Positions 5,376 to 12,268 of a stretch of DNA of 24,372 nt are shown piece after piece. Both the position numbers and the translations under genes were made by a program. The DNA is from Candidatus Multiplicimicrobium inquinatum. GTDB taxonomy: Bacteria; Omnitrophota; Omnitrophia; Omnitrophales; Aquincolibacteriaceae. The stretch is taken from the NCBI GenBank assembly GCA_002344825.1, contig DDUN01000026.1, positions 1 through 24,372 of the forward strand, read 5' to 3'. The notes below the pieces were generated by a model, which saw nothing but the letters and a program-made list of their open reading frames with translations, made no database searches and was not told the DNA's origin. Numbering within the stretch: the stretch's first letter is position 1; every line of letters starts with the position of its first letter.

Positions 5376-7498
5376 AAAAACAACTTTTACCCCTTAATCT
5401 TTTGGTAGAAATCGGCGCGGAAGAGCTTCCTCTTTCGGCGCTCGATTTAATTTATGCTGATTTTAAATCCGCGTTTTCCAAATTATTAGAGCGTGAGCGA
5501 ATTTCTTTTTCCGCCATTGAAGTTGAAGCGACCCCTCGGCGCATCGCGTTTTTTGTCGAGGGTCTGGCCACGCGCCAAAAAGACTCCGAGGAGATTTTTT
5601 GGGGGCCGGTCAAAGATAAGTCATTCGAAGCGGGAACCGGTAACTCCACACCCGCATTTGCCGGTTTTTTGAAAAGCCAGGGTGCTCAAGCGGAGCAGAT
5701 TGTTTGGGAGGAAAAAGCTCCCGGAGCGGGCTTTCGCGCTAAGTTTACCAAGCAATTAATCGGGCAGCCGACCCAGGCTATTTTGCCGAGCTTGATTCAG
5801 GAAGTTTTTCAAACTATGCAATTTAAACGCGGATTGCGTTGGGATGCGACCGGCTATAAGTTTCCGCGTCCGATCCGTTGGATTGTGGCTTTGCTCGGTA
5901 ACTCGGTGTTGAAATTTAAAATCGCCGATGTGACTTCCGGCAAAACAAGCCTGGGCCATCGTTTTCTTTCGCCCAAAACCTTTTCGATTCTCAAGGCGGA
6001 CTGGCAGGCTTATCACAAGTTGCTTGAGAAACAGCAAATCATTCTGTCGATCGAAAAGCGCGAAGCTTTCATTCGCGAGGGGCTTTCAAATACCTACGGA
6101 CAAAAAAACCTCGATGAAGAACTGGTGCATGAATGCGCCCAGCTGGTTGAAAAACCTTTCCTGCTTGAGGGTGGTTTCTCGACAGAGTATTTGGAATTGC
6201 CCGCGGAAGTTCTCGCGACTTGCATGAAAAAACATCAGCGGGTTTTCGCGGTTTACCAGGGCGGTAAATTACAGAATAAGTTTGTGGCCGTGATGAACGG
6301 TAAGCGGGAAGGCTTAAAGAAAATTTCCGCTGATTTTGAAAAAGTTTTGGATTCACGCCTCAAAGATGCCCGCTTCTTTTTTAAAGAAGATACGCAGAAA
6401 CATTTGGAGGGATACCGGGAAAAGCTGAGACAGTTAGCTTATTTGGGTTCGCTGGGATCTATGTTGGACAAATCAGACCGGCTCGTTTTGGCGGCTCAAT
6501 TTTTTGCGGGGGCGGTAAAGAAAAGTCAGCTTAGCGATGATTTAAAGCGTGTTTGTTCTTTGGCAAAATGTGATTTGCTTACGCATCTTGTTTTTGAAAT
6601 GCCAGAGCTTCAGGGTATTGTCGGCGGTGAATACGCGCGGCATTTCGGAGAAAAAAAAGAAGTTTCGGCCGCGATTGCGACGCAGTATTTACCCAAGAAT
6701 CTTTCCGAGTCGCATCCTGCTGTTAAAAAGCAAATGAGCGAGCTTGCCGCGCTCTTCGGCATTTTAGATCGACTGGATCTTTTGATTGGCGCATTCGGAA
6801 CCGGTATTGAACCGACCGGCAGTCAGGATCCTTTCGCTTTGCGCCGCGCGGGCGGGCTTTTAGTGAAATTAATCCGTGCTTTTGATGTTCGCTTTTCTTT
6901 GACATCTATGACGGCTCAAATTTGCGCACTGTATGGAAGCAAGTTAACTAAAAAAGAAGGACTGGATCGTTTTTATAAGTTTTTACAAGAGCGCATTGCA
7001 TTTGAGCTGGGCGTGAAAGCGGGAGCGCCGGAGCATGAAATTTTGCAAGCTGTTATCAAGACTCAATCCGATGATGTTGCTGATATTTTTGTGCGATATG
7101 AAAAAATAGTTGAACTCAGCCGTGCGGATAAAGCCGCGTTTATAAATTCAGTTAAAATTGTGCAGCGCATTTCCAATATTCTGAAAGGCTCGAAAGAACC
7201 TGCTTCCGGATGGACAAAAGAAAAGCTGACGGAAGAAAAAGAAATTGATTTGGCGGCGGTATTCGCGTCGTCTAAAGCAAGTATTGAGCAAAAGGTTGCG
7301 GCAGGAGATTTGCGTTCCGCTAACCGTCTTTATGCTGAAACATTGGATGGTCCGGTAATGGACTTTTTTGGAAAAGTTATGGTGAATGCCGAGGACCTCG
7401 AAGTTCGACGCAACCGCCTTGGGCTTTTGACTGAAATTCGCGATTTATATACGAAAAACATAGCTGATCTTTCCCTACTATCCAGAGTAGAGGAATAG
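5372..7498 (+). CDS. glyS: Glycyl-tRNA synthetase beta subunit
   Basis: Large tRNA-recognition subunit of alpha2-beta2 GlyRS, needed with GlyQ for aminoacylation. The 708 residues are close to the usual ~690. It begins with the family signature LLVEIGAEELPLSALD, has the HD-like middle region (KKHQRVFAVY, EDTQKHLEGYREKL, KCDLLTHLVFEMPELQGIVG, EPTGSQDPFALRRAGGLL), and ends with the hallmark DFFGKVMVNAEDLEVRRNRL. It starts inside glyQ (ATGA overlap). The ppdK promoter begins at the base after its stop codon. Confidence 0.98.
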   Translation: MKKQLLPLNLLVEIGAEELPLSALDLIYADFKSAFSKLLERERISFSAIEVEATPRRIAFFVEGLATRQKDSEEIFWGPVKDKSFEAGTGNSTPAFAGFLKSQGAQAEQIVWEEKAPGAGFRAKFTKQLIGQPTQAILPSLIQEVFQTMQFKRGLRWDATGYKFPRPIRWIVALLGNSVLKFKIADVTSGKTSLGHRFLSPKTFSILKADWQAYHKLLEKQQIILSIEKREAFIREGLSNTYGQKNLDEELVHECAQLVEKPFLLEGGFSTEYLELPAEVLATCMKKHQRVFAVYQGGKLQNKFVAVMNGKREGLKKISADFEKVLDSRLKDARFFFKEDTQKHLEGYREKLRQLAYLGSLGSMLDKSDRLVLAAQFFAGAVKKSQLSDDLKRVCSLAKCDLLTHLVFEMPELQGIVGGEYARHFGEKKEVSAAIATQYLPKNLSESHPAVKKQMSELAALFGILDRLDLLIGAFGTGIEPTGSQDPFALRRAGGLLVKLIRAFDVRFSLTSMTAQICALYGSKLTKKEGLDRFYKFLQERIAFELGVKAGAPEHEILQAVIKTQSDDVADIFVRYEKIVELSRADKAAFINSVKIVQRISNILKGSKEPASGWTKEKLTEEKEIDLAAVFASSKASIEQKVAAGDLRSANRLYAETLDGPVMDFFGKVMVNAEDLEVRRNRLGLLTEIRDLYTKNIADLSLLSRVEE

Positions 7499-7507
7499 TG
7501 CTATAAT
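7499..7507 (+). promoter_or_regulatory. Extended -10 promoter of ppdK
   Basis: TGC followed by a consensus TATAAT, starting immediately after the glyS stop. No convincing -35 is present. The predicted transcription start (about 7513-7515) coincides with the first base of the 7515-7538 hairpin. Confidence 0.6.
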
Positions 7508-7514
7508 TCGCGCT

Positions 7515-7538
7515 CTTTTGGGGGTTCACCCCCAGAAG
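7515..7538 (+). promoter_or_regulatory. 5'-terminal hairpin of the ppdK leader
   Basis: CTTTTGGGGG pairs with CCCCCAGAAG over a TTCA loop: 10 base pairs, one of them a G-U wobble in RNA. It starts at the predicted mRNA 5' end and is 39 nt before the ATG. A glyS terminator is an alternative reading, but there is no adjacent U-run. Confidence 0.55.
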
Positions 7539-7577
7539 CCGCAATGATTTTTATTAACAACTGTCTAAGGAGACACA

Positions 7578-10262
7578 ATGCCAACTGCAACTAAAAACAA
7601 AGCCAAATCAGGCTCAAAATCCTCTAAAACTAAATACGTATACTTTTTCGGCGCCGGTAAAGCCGAAGGTAAAGCCGAAATGAAACAGCTTCTCGGCGGA
7701 AAAGGTGCCAACCTTGCCGAAATGACCAACATCGGCGTTCCGGTTCCGGGTGGTTTTACTCTCACAACTGAAACATGCGCTGAATTTTACAAGAACAACA
7801 AACAATGGCCCGCGGGTCTTGAGCAGCAAGTTAAAGAAAACATTGTGAAGCTTGAAAAAGCAATGGGCGCCAAATTTGGTGATCGCCACAATCCTTTGCT
7901 TGTTTCCGTTCGTTCCGGCGCGGCTGTTTCGATGCCCGGTATGATGGACACCGTTCTTAACCTTGGGTTGAACCCAGATGTAGTTCAGGGTTTGATCGTT
8001 AAAACGGAAAATGAACGTTTTGCGTGGGATTCCTACCGCCGTTTTATTCAGATGTTCGGCGACGTTGTTATGAACGTGCCGCACGATGACTTCGAGCACA
8101 TTCTTGAAAAAAAGAAAGCTGACTTGGGCATCGAACTTGATACGGATCTTTCCGCCAACGATTTGAAAGAAATCGTGCGCAAGTACAAAGAGGTTTATAC
8201 GAAGCATACCGGCGAAGAATTCCCGAACGATGCTTTTGAACAGCTCAAAAAATCAATCAATGCTGTTTTTATTTCTTGGAACAATCCGCGCGCTGAAAAG
8301 TACCGTCAGATTTATGAAATCCGCGGACTTCTCGGAACAGCCGTAACTTGCCAGGCGATGGTTTACGGTAACATGGGTGATACATCCGGAACGGGTGTTT
8401 GTTTTACCCGTAATCCTTCAACCGGTGAAAATAAGTTTTACGGTGAATACCTTGTAAACGCGCAGGGTGAAGACGTTGTTGCCGGTATCCGCACTCCGGA
8501 GCCGATCAGCGTGCTTGAAGACAAGTGGCCGAAAATTTACAAGCAGTTGGATGCGCTTCGCACACGCCTTGAAAACCACTACAAGGATATGCAGGACATT
8601 GAGTTTACGATCCAAGAAGGAAAGCTTTACATCCTTCAAACCCGCAACGGTAAGCGCACGGGCGCGGCTGGTGTTCGTATCGCAGTTGAGCTTGTGAAGG
8701 AAAAGAAAATCACGCAAGATCAGGCGATTCTGCGTGTTGATCCGAAGTCGCTTGATCAGCTGCTTCATCCGACATTTGACCCGAAGCAGAAAAAGAATGC
8801 GATCGGAAAAGGGTTGCCCGCATCTCCGGGCGCAGCGACCGGTAAAGCTGTTTTTTCAGCGGATGACGCGGAAGCGCTTGCCGCAAAAGGCGAGCCTGTG
8901 ATTTTGGTCCGTATCGAAACTTCACCTGAAGATATCGGCGGTATGAACGTTGCTGAAGGTATTTTGACCGCGCGCGGCGGTATGACTTCTCATGCGGCTG
9001 TTGTGGCGCGCGGTATGGGAACTTGCTGCGTTTCCGGAGCGCCTGAAGTAAAAATCGATTATGCCAAGAAGCAATTTTCTTGCGGCGGCGTAACGGTGAA
9101 AGAAGGCGACTGGGTTTCACTCGACGGTTCACTCGGCGAAATTTATGCCGGCAAACTTGATACAGTGACCGCTCAGATGACCGGCGCGTTCGGCACATTG
9201 ATGAAATGGGCTGATGCGGCGCGTACTTTGAAAATTCGTACGAATGCTGACACACCGAACGATGCGCATGTCGCGCGTGGTTTCGGCGCTGAAGGTATCG
9301 GTCTTTGCCGCACGGAACATATGTTCTTTGAAGGTGACCGTATCATCGCGGTTCGCGAAATGATTTTGGCGAATGATCTTAAAGGCCGTGAAGCGGCGTT
9401 GGCAAAACTTTTGCCGATGCAGCGCGGTGACTTTGAAGGTATCTTCAAGGCTATGAACGGTTTGCCGGTGACGATCCGCTTGCTCGATCCGCCGTTGCAT
9501 GAGTTCTTGCCGCATGAAGAAGGCAATCAACGTCAGATGGCTGAAGTCATGAAGGTTTCCATCGATATCGTGAAAGAAAAAGTGCATAAGTTGCATGAGT
9601 TTAATCCGATGTTGGGACACCGTGGCTGCCGTCTCGGTATCACTTATCCTGAAATTTACAAAATGCAGGTGCGCGCGATTATCGAAGCGGCTTGCAATGT
9701 AAAAAAAGCAGGCATTAAAGTTCTTCCTGAAATCATGATTCCTTTGATCGGTACGAAAAAGGAACTCGAAATTTTGAAAGCGGACGCGATCCAGGTGATC
9801 GACGAAGTTTTCAAGGCCAAGGGTTTCAAGATTCCGTATATGATCGGAACCATGATTGAAATTCCGCGTGCCGCCGTCATCGCTGACAGCGTTGCGGAAG
9901 TCGCTGAGTTCTTTTCGTTCGGTACGAACGATTTGACCCAGATGATGTTTGGTTACTCACGTGATGACGCGGGCGCGTTTATCGGTGAATATCTCAATCA
10001 GGGCATTCTTGAAAAAGACCCTTTTCAGACGATTGACGAAAACGGCGTGGGACAAATTATGCGCATGGGTGTTGAACGCGGTCGTTCAACCCGTAAAGAC
10101 CTCAAAGTAGGTATTTGCGGTGAGCATGGCGGTGACCCTGCATCGGTTGATTTCTGTCATCGTATCGGCATGAACTATGTCAGCTGTTCGCCTTACCGTG
10201 TTCCTATCGCTCGGTTGGCTGCTGCTCAGGCTGTGGTTCGCGCTAAAAAGAAAAAAAAGTAA
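7578..10262 (+). CDS. ppdK: Pyruvate, phosphate dikinase
   Basis: Reversibly converts pyruvate + ATP + Pi to PEP + AMP + PPi, serving gluconeogenesis or PPi-dependent glycolysis. At 894 residues it has all three parts: the N-terminal ATP-grasp region (GGKGANLAEMTNIGVPVPGG, SVRSGAAVSMPGMMDTVLNL), the phosphohistidine swivel domain (RGGMTSHAAVVARGMGT, catalytic His at residue 472) and the C-terminal PEP/pyruvate barrel (GIGLCRTEHMF, NPMLGHRGCRLGI, SFGTNDLTQMMFGYSRDD, GICGEHGGDP with the active-site Cys at 847). The ATG follows AAGGAG. Odd: a short Lys/Ser-rich N-terminal extension (about 20 residues), a GKAE-GKAE tandem repeat (nt 7656-7679), and a C-terminal run of five lysines. Heavy use of CTT, GGT and CGT codons and its own strong leader suggest high expression. 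Confidence 0.98.
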   Translation: MPTATKNKAKSGSKSSKTKYVYFFGAGKAEGKAEMKQLLGGKGANLAEMTNIGVPVPGGFTLTTETCAEFYKNNKQWPAGLEQQVKENIVKLEKAMGAKFGDRHNPLLVSVRSGAAVSMPGMMDTVLNLGLNPDVVQGLIVKTENERFAWDSYRRFIQMFGDVVMNVPHDDFEHILEKKKADLGIELDTDLSANDLKEIVRKYKEVYTKHTGEEFPNDAFEQLKKSINAVFISWNNPRAEKYRQIYEIRGLLGTAVTCQAMVYGNMGDTSGTGVCFTRNPSTGENKFYGEYLVNAQGEDVVAGIRTPEPISVLEDKWPKIYKQLDALRTRLENHYKDMQDIEFTIQEGKLYILQTRNGKRTGAAGVRIAVELVKEKKITQDQAILRVDPKSLDQLLHPTFDPKQKKNAIGKGLPASPGAATGKAVFSADDAEALAAKGEPVILVRIETSPEDIGGMNVAEGILTARGGMTSHAAVVARGMGTCCVSGAPEVKIDYAKKQFSCGGVTVKEGDWVSLDGSLGEIYAGKLDTVTAQMTGAFGTLMKWADAARTLKIRTNADTPNDAHVARGFGAEGIGLCRTEHMFFEGDRIIAVREMILANDLKGREAALAKLLPMQRGDFEGIFKAMNGLPVTIRLLDPPLHEFLPHEEGNQRQMAEVMKVSIDIVKEKVHKLHEFNPMLGHRGCRLGITYPEIYKMQVRAIIEAACNVKKAGIKVLPEIMIPLIGTKKELEILKADAIQVIDEVFKAKGFKIPYMIGTMIEIPRAAVIADSVAEVAEFFSFGTNDLTQMMFGYSRDDAGAFIGEYLNQGILEKDPFQTIDENGVGQIMRMGVERGRSTRKDLKVGICGEHGGDPASVDFCHRIGMNYVSCSPYRVPIARLAAAQAVVRAKKKKK

Positions 10263-10280
10263 GAGGCGCTTTTTAAGATT

Positions 10281-11390
10281 ATGCCTGCCAAAAGGGCATC
10301 GAAAAGCAAAAGCTCGCGCAAAGCCCGCAAAGCTTCACCCGTTAAAAAGGTGAAGCGGCGGGCTTTGTCTGTTTCTAAGAAAAAAAGAGCAAAAGCCGTT
10401 GTTTTAAAGCCCAAAAAAACAGCCGCGGTTGAACCGCTTAAAAAAGACGCTCTCGCATTTGTCGCGGGTAAAACTGAAGACCGCCGCGCCAAAAAAAGAG
10501 AGATGACGCTTCCGCAGGAAGGGGACGGTCAATATGAAAACACTGCCGACCGTTCCGCAATGCGCATTTATCTTGATCAAATTGAGCATATTCCGCTTTT
10601 AACTCCCGATGATGAAGTGACGCTAGCCCGCAAAGTTCAAGCCGGCGGTAACGAAGGCGCGCAGGCCCGTGAACGCATGATTAAATCGAATCTGCGCCTT
10701 GTGATCGCGATCGCGAAACGTTACTCTAATATGGGACTGCCTTTTTCCGATCTTGTTGAAGAAGGCAATATGGGGCTTATGCGCGCGGTTGAAAAATTTG
10801 ATCCCGAACGCGGCTACCGTTTTTCGACTTATTCTTCATGGTGGATTAAACAGGGAATTATGCGTTCGTTGTCGAATCAGGGTAAAACCATCCGTATTCC
10901 TGTTTACATGTATGACATCATCGCAAAATGGCGCAAAGTCCGTGATGGATTGACTCAACGCTTGGGAAAAGTTCCTTCCGCTAAAGAAATTGCTGATGTG
11001 ATGGAAGTGCCGGTAGAAAAAATCAGAGAAATCGAACAGATTGTTGAAAGACCCAGTTCGCTGAACGCGCCGATTAGTTTGGAAGGAACCGCGGAATTGA
11101 TTGATTTGATCGAAGAAGATTCCAGCAAGAATCCTGACGCTTTACTGAGTGAAGTGCTCTGTTCCGAGCGCGTGGTTAAACTGCTTGAAACTTTAGATGA
11201 GCGTGAACGCCGTATTCTTAATCTGCGGTTTGGTTTAGCGGAAGGTCAGACCCATACTCTTGAAGAGGTTGCGGCGCACTTTGATATTACTCGCGAACGA
11301 GTCCGTCAAATTGAAGCTGCCGCTCTGAAAAAAATCAGAAAATATCTGGAAGATCAGGGCGACCGCCTTGAAAATTATCTCGCCAAATAA
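10281..11390 (+). CDS. Sigma-70 family RNA polymerase sigma factor (RpoD/RpoS-like)
   Basis: Promoter-recognition subunit of RNA polymerase, 369 residues. Region 1.2 (AMRIYLDQIEHIPLLTPDDE), region 2 (NLRLVIAIAKRYSNMGLPFS, FDPERGYRFSTYSSWWIKQG), region 3 (VPSAKEIADVMEVPVEKI, SSLNAPISLEG) and region 4 (RERRILNLRFGLAEGQTHTL, FDITRERVRQIEAAALKKI) are complete. There is no recognisable region 1.1 or long non-conserved region; instead about 75 N-terminal residues are Lys/Arg/Ala-rich. Primary sigma factors usually read STYATWWIRQAI here, and this one has STYSSWWIKQGI, so it may be a group 2 (RpoS/SigB-type) factor rather than the housekeeping one. It starts 18 bp after ppdK. A strong hairpin (10319-10367) lies within the lysine-rich coding part. 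Confidence 0.93.
   Translation: MPAKRASKSKSSRKARKASPVKKVKRRALSVSKKKRAKAVVLKPKKTAAVEPLKKDALAFVAGKTEDRRAKKREMTLPQEGDGQYENTADRSAMRIYLDQIEHIPLLTPDDEVTLARKVQAGGNEGAQARERMIKSNLRLVIAIAKRYSNMGLPFSDLVEEGNMGLMRAVEKFDPERGYRFSTYSSWWIKQGIMRSLSNQGKTIRIPVYMYDIIAKWRKVRDGLTQRLGKVPSAKEIADVMEVPVEKIREIEQIVERPSSLNAPISLEGTAELIDLIEEDSSKNPDALLSEVLCSERVVKLLETLDERERRILNLRFGLAEGQTHTLEEVAAHFDITRERVRQIEAAALKKIRKYLEDQGDRLENYLAK
10319..10367 (+). promoter_or_regulatory. Two-stage hairpin inside the 5' end of the sigma gene
   Basis: CAAAGCCCGC (10319-10328) pairs perfectly with GCGGGCTTTG (10358-10367). Inside it GCTTCACC (10332-10339) pairs perfectly with GGTGAAGC (10349-10356) over a 9-nt loop. Only a 3-nt/1-nt internal loop separates the stems. 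It is 38 nt after the ATG, within the lysine-rich tail, and is followed by TGTCTGTTTCT. Confidence 0.6.
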
Positions 11391-11402
11391 AAAGGATTTG
11401 TG

Positions 11403-11924
11403 ATGGATCTGCAAACGATTCAATCTAAAATCCGTGACATCCCTGATTTTCCCAAGCCCGGTATTACCTTTAAAGACATTACTCCGCTTTTGCAGGATCC
11501 TCTGGCTTTTCACGCTTCAATTGAAAAAATCGCGGCAGCGCTTGAGCCCTACGCGGTTGACGCTATTGTCGGAATTGAATCCCGCGGATTTATTTTTGGG
11601 CCTGCGGTGGCTTTCCGCATGAAGAAGGGTTTTATTCCTTTGCGGAAAAAGGGGAAGCTTCCTTTTAAGACAGAGCAGGTATCTTACGCCCTTGAATACG
11701 GTGAAGCGACGTTAGAGATTCATTCGGACGGTGTAGTGCAAGGACAGCGCGTAGCAATTATTGATGATGTTTTGGCTACTGGTGGAACCGCTTTTGCGGC
11801 TTGCCAACTGGTGGAAAGAGTCGGCGGACATGTTGTGGCATTTGCTTTTTTGGGCGAGCTTGGCTTTTTGGATGGCCGTTCTAAATTAAACGGATATCCA
11901 TCTTTTTCTTTGCTTCAATTTTAG
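11403..11924 (+). CDS. apt: Adenine phosphoribosyltransferase
   Basis: Purine salvage enzyme making AMP from adenine and PRPP in the cytoplasm. The 173 residues match the family length: IPDFPKPGITFKDITPLL at the N-terminus, VGIESRGFIFGPAVAFRMKK, RKKGKLPFKTEQVSYALEYG, the PRPP-binding VAIIDDVLATGGTA, and the usual KLNGYPSFSLL end. I chose ATG 11403 rather than GTG 11400 because AAAGGA (11391-11396) is then 6 bp upstream. It is 12 bp after the sigma gene and probably co-transcribed. No clear terminator follows it. Confidence 0.97.
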   Translation: MDLQTIQSKIRDIPDFPKPGITFKDITPLLQDPLAFHASIEKIAAALEPYAVDAIVGIESRGFIFGPAVAFRMKKGFIPLRKKGKLPFKTEQVSYALEYGEATLEIHSDGVVQGQRVAIIDDVLATGGTAFAACQLVERVGGHVVAFAFLGELGFLDGRSKLNGYPSFSLLQF

Positions 11925-11970
11925 CCTTTCGTTCTTTTGCGCGCTTCACTTCGACTCATTCTTCCTAAGT

Positions 11971-12091
11971 AATTTCTTTCAAAAGGGGCTGAATGCTAGG
12001 CGTAAATGAGCGCATGAGGAGATGTAATGCTAATTACATCGCACGAATAAGCGAGTTTACAACGACGCAGACGCCCCTTTTCAAAGAAATT
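11971..12091. repeat. 121-bp nested concentric palindrome (MITE/REP-like) beside tRNA-Arg
   Basis: Three inverted repeats share one centre (about 12031). The outer arms at 11971-11989 and 12073-12091 are 19 bp with one mismatch, the middle pair is GTAAA/TTTAC (12002-12006/12056-12060), and the inner stem is GATGTAAT/ATTACATC (12021-12028/12033-12040) with loop GCTA. The segments between the stems pair only partly, so the whole folds as one long interrupted hairpin. The right arm ends exactly on the 3' (discriminator) base of the tRNA gene. No protein-coding potential is credible. It may be a non-autonomous mobile repeat, a structured RNA or a replication/transcription barrier. A dinucleotide GT flanks both sides. 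Confidence 0.75.
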
Positions 12092-12164
12092 GTCCCCAGC
12101 ATGAGTCGAACATGCAACCCTCTCCTTAGGACGGAGATGCTCTATCCATTTGAGCTATGGGGAC
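12091..12164 (-). tRNA. tRNA-Arg (anticodon CCT)
   Basis: Seventy-four nucleotides on the minus strand fold as a complete cloverleaf. The acceptor stem is GTCCCCA/TGGGGAC with discriminator A, the D arm GCTC/GAGC, the anticodon stem TCTCC/GGAGA, the 7-nt loop GTCCTAA giving anticodon CCT, the variable loop GGGTT, and the T arm GCATG/CATGC with loop TTCGACT. It reads AGG codons. CCA is not encoded: the bases after the discriminator are part of the adjacent palindrome. Confidence 0.95.
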
Positions 12165-12180
12165 CTGAAAGAAGCGACGG

Positions 12181-12189
12181 ATTCTATCA
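12181..12189 (-). promoter_or_regulatory. Extended -10 promoter of tRNA-Arg
   Basis: On the minus strand TGA plus TAGAAT (12189-12181) lies 16 bp upstream of the mature tRNA 5' end, a suitable distance. No strong -35 is visible. Confidence 0.5.
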
Positions 12190-12253
12190 CTTGAACCGGT
12201 TTTATTGTGCATCAATTTGATAAACCATTCTCGCCAACCGAAGTAAATCAAGC

Positions 12254-12259
12254 TAAAAT
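12254..12259 (+). promoter_or_regulatory. -10 box of the coiled-coil gene
   Basis: TAAAAT lies 9 bp before the ATG at 12269, the same geometry and the same intervening CCGCCCTT as at glyQ. The transcript would start only about 3 nt before the start codon. No -35 at standard spacing. Confidence 0.45.
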
Positions 12260-12268
12260 ACCGCCCTT

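Noticed and set aside
7614..8207. 197-codon minus-strand frame inside ppdK
   Set aside because: Antisense shadow of a strongly conserved gene; the translation is not like any family and arises from ppdK's codon bias.
11925..11970. Tiny minus-strand ORF (12 codons, start 11956) with an AGGAAG in front
   Set aside because: Too short to support, no homology, and part of the apt-palindrome gap.
11993..12220. 75-codon + strand reading frame across the palindrome and tRNA
   Set aside because: It runs through the palindrome and antisense to a complete tRNA-Arg, has no protein family features and no ribosome site.
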